From Novosphingobium naphthalenivorans NBRC 102051 (GTDB lineage Bacteria > Pseudomonadota > Alphaproteobacteria > Sphingomonadales > Sphingomonadaceae), in contig NZ_BCTX01000036.1 in assembly GCF_001590985.1 (NCBI RefSeq), forward strand, positions 1-50,657: 50,657 nt of DNA, written 5' to 3'. The first letter of the stretch is position 1, and each line of letters starts with the position of its first letter. The position numbers were made by a program, and so were the translations under genes. Below are positions 49,094 to 50,657 of the stretch, piece by piece. Under the pieces are notes generated by a model, which was not told the DNA's origin, made no database searches, and was given only the letters and a program-made list of their open reading frames with translations.

Positions 49094-50657
49094 TCAGTAT
49101 TTAAACGATGCCTGAAGCATGATTTCCCGTCCGCGCGACACCACCGCGCGCTGCTCGCCGATCGCACCTGGAATGCTGGCGCCACCGGTCCGATCCATCG
49201 CGAAGCTCAGGTAGTACTCGTTGCTCAGATTCTTGCCGATTAATGCAAGTTTCCAAAGATCATTGTCGCTCGTATAGCTCACGCTACCGTTGAGCAGCCA
49301 GAATGCATCCTGCTTGCTGGCCTCCACCAGTGTATCAGCCGCATAGTAACTGTCGGAAAATTGCCCGTCAGCGGTGAACTCAAGTTTGCCCGTCCCTAGT
49401 GGGACGGTTGCGACGGCGCCGATATTGCCCGACCATTCAGGCGAGCGTGCGGGGGCTCGCCCTTCGAAATCCTGCTGCAACGTCAGTGCGGTCGAGTTGA
49501 TGAAGGAGCAGTTCGGCGGAGGAGTGGCCGTTGCCCTGACCGTTCCCGTGGGGAAGGTATAGGCGTAGCACTGGCCCACGAAATTATGGAAGCGATTGTG
49601 CACATAGGCCACCGCGCCGTGGAACGCCAAGATGTCGTTCACTCGCAGGTTAGCCTCCATTTCCGCGCCCGTCTGCTTGAGTTCGCCCGCGTTGTTGATG
49701 TTGTAGGCAAGCGCGGCAGGGTCGTATGTGTTCACCTGAAGATTGCTGAACTTGTAGCGGAACGCTGCGACGCTCAGTCGAAGCCTGTTTTCCAGGAAAA
49801 GGCCTTTGGCGCCGATTTCGAAGCCTTTCGCCTTTTCAGATTCGAAGTTGATCGAATCAATGGTGGACGACACCAGCATGGGGTTGGTGAGTCCGAACCC
49901 TCCCGCCTTGAAGCCTGTTCTGTAGGCAGCGAAGACGGTCTTGTTCGGTTCCGGATGCCAGGTGAGCGTCAGTTCGGGGGAGACGTTCTCATCCACGAAC
50001 CGACCCGCAAGAACGCCGGGTGTCTTGTCGATCGATGTTGCGAAAACAGTATTCTGCGTTGCAAATGGACCGACGCCAAAGCTGTTGTACTGACTCATGC
50101 GCTTTTCTTCACGCGACCAGCGAACGCCACCTGCGAGTTCTACCTCGGGGACTAGATTCCAGCGCACCTGCGTGAAGGCAGAAAGGCTTTTGCCCTTCTG
50201 ACTGGGGACATTGGCAAAGGAGTCGAAACGATCGAGCGCAGCCGAATAGTTCGACGTCCTCAGGGAGACGTCGTTGTTCATGTTCAGCTCGGTATGGCTG
50301 TAGTAGGCCCCGATCATGAAATTGAGGGGACCTTCAAGCCGACTCGTGAGGCGAAATTCCTGCGAAAAGGCCGTTTCGTCGGTATGCTCGTACATCGCAA
50401 GCTGCGAGAACACAGTATGATCCAGGCCGCCGAACCACTCGTACTTGATGTTGCTGTAGCCGCTCAGCGAGTTCAGCACGAACAGGTCGCCAAGGCCCTT
50501 TTCGATGCTCAGTGAAGAGGTGAATGCACGCAAGTGACCCTGGTTGATCCCCGAGCCGGAAAATTTGGGCATGCTTGCGCTGACAGCTGTGGGAACGTCG
50601 CCCGTAGAGACATAACGGTCAGGCCGGCAATCGCCGCTCGGATCAGGAATTCCGTAC
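49094..50657 (-). CDS. TonB-dependent outer-membrane receptor, 5' end outside window
   Basis: At least 521 residues of the C-terminal beta-barrel; the frame is open to the right edge, so the plug domain and TonB box lie beyond it. Alternating amphipathic strands are evident (PELTLTWHPEPNKTVFAAYR, TGFKAGGFG, GFEIGAKGLFLENRL), with the usual LRLSVAAFRYKFSNLQV strand-turn pairs and a C-terminal aromatic-rich LQASFKY strand. Sphingomonads use such receptors to import hydrophobic substrates of catabolic clusters. It lies 56 bases ahead of the monooxygenase gene and probably heads that operon. Confidence 0.9.
   Translation of the reverse strand, partial: YGIPDPSGDCRPDRYVSTGDVPTAVSASMPKFSGSGINQGHLRAFTSSLSIEKGLGDLFVLNSLSGYSNIKYEWFGGLDHTVFSQLAMYEHTDETAFSQEFRLTSRLEGPLNFMIGAYYSHTELNMNNDVSLRTSNYSAALDRFDSFANVPSQKGKSLSAFTQVRWNLVPEVELAGGVRWSREEKRMSQYNSFGVGPFATQNTVFATSIDKTPGVLAGRFVDENVSPELTLTWHPEPNKTVFAAYRTGFKAGGFGLTNPMLVSSTIDSINFESEKAKGFEIGAKGLFLENRLRLSVAAFRYKFSNLQVNTYDPAALAYNINNAGELKQTGAEMEANLRVNDILAFHGAVAYVHNRFHNFVGQCYAYTFPTGTVRATATPPPNCSFINSTALTLQQDFEGRAPARSPEWSGNIGAVATVPLGTGKLEFTADGQFSDSYYAADTLVEASKQDAFWLLNGSVSYTSDNDLWKLALIGKNLSNEYYLSFAMDRTGGASIPGAIGEQRAVVSRGREIMLQASFKY

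Overview
The window looks like a mobile or accessory replicon region of an alphaproteobacterium of the Sphingomonadales (Novosphingobium/Sphingobium type). That assignment rests on gene content: high-GC codon use, a DUF932/DUF736/DUF2493/DUF6117 gene set next to a TraD-TraA pair, and a TonB-receptor-fed catabolic cluster rich in acyl-CoA enzymes. No rRNA, tRNA or CRISPR array was seen.

Region 1 (1-9.0 kb) is a plasmid or ICE accessory block. It holds a DUF932 protein, a DUF5983 protein, an orphan ribbon-helix-helix antitoxin, a complete VapBC pair, a ParD-like remnant, DUF736, two related DUF2493 (SLOG-type) proteins around a DUF6117 gene, and a small coiled-coil protein. The spacers carry runs of short perfect hairpins. 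Region 2 (9.0-15.1 kb) is a conjugation module: a candidate oriT inverted repeat, a ribbon-helix-helix protein, the TraD coupling protein, a MOBF relaxase-helicase and a VirB1-like lytic transglycosylase.

Region 3 (15.1-23.5 kb) is a pile of mobile elements. An IS3-family element carries an IS5-family insertion in its left end, that IS5 carries an IS110-family insertion, and the IS3 transposase gene is also split by a group II intron with an intact-looking reverse transcriptase. Removing the insertions gives an IS3 of about 1.2 kb, and splicing the intron restores the transposase frame exactly. Next come a truncated tyrosine integrase, a broken thiamine-diphosphate enzyme, truncated IS256 and IS5 transposases, an IS21-type end and a GxxExxY fragment.

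Region 4 (23.5-50.7 kb) is a coherent catabolic cluster. After korAB (2-oxoacid:ferredoxin oxidoreductase) it has a dehydrogenase, three acyl-CoA ligases, a cytochrome P450 with its own small Fe-S ferredoxin, a crotonase that matches 6-oxocamphor hydrolase at its catalytic positions, a seven-gene side-chain/beta-oxidation operon (MaoC, a thiolase-fold protein lacking the nucleophilic Cys, DUF35, ligase, thiolase, enoyl-CoA hydratase, cupin), an acyl-CoA dehydrogenase with a TetR regulator, and a six-gene operon (TonB receptor, Baeyer-Villiger monooxygenase, SDR, COG3618-type lactonase, class III CoA transferase, MFS transporter). Four promoter regions share the palindrome AAACAAnnnnTTGTTT, so one regulator, probably the local TetR, may control the set.

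Inferred joint function: uptake of a hydrophobic, probably alicyclic or bicyclic (terpenoid-like) compound; P450 hydroxylation and oxidation to a cyclic diketone; retro-Claisen ring opening; CoA activation; Baeyer-Villiger oxidation and lactone opening of a second ring; then beta-oxidation and aldol or thiolytic cleavage. The substrate is not shown by the sequence.
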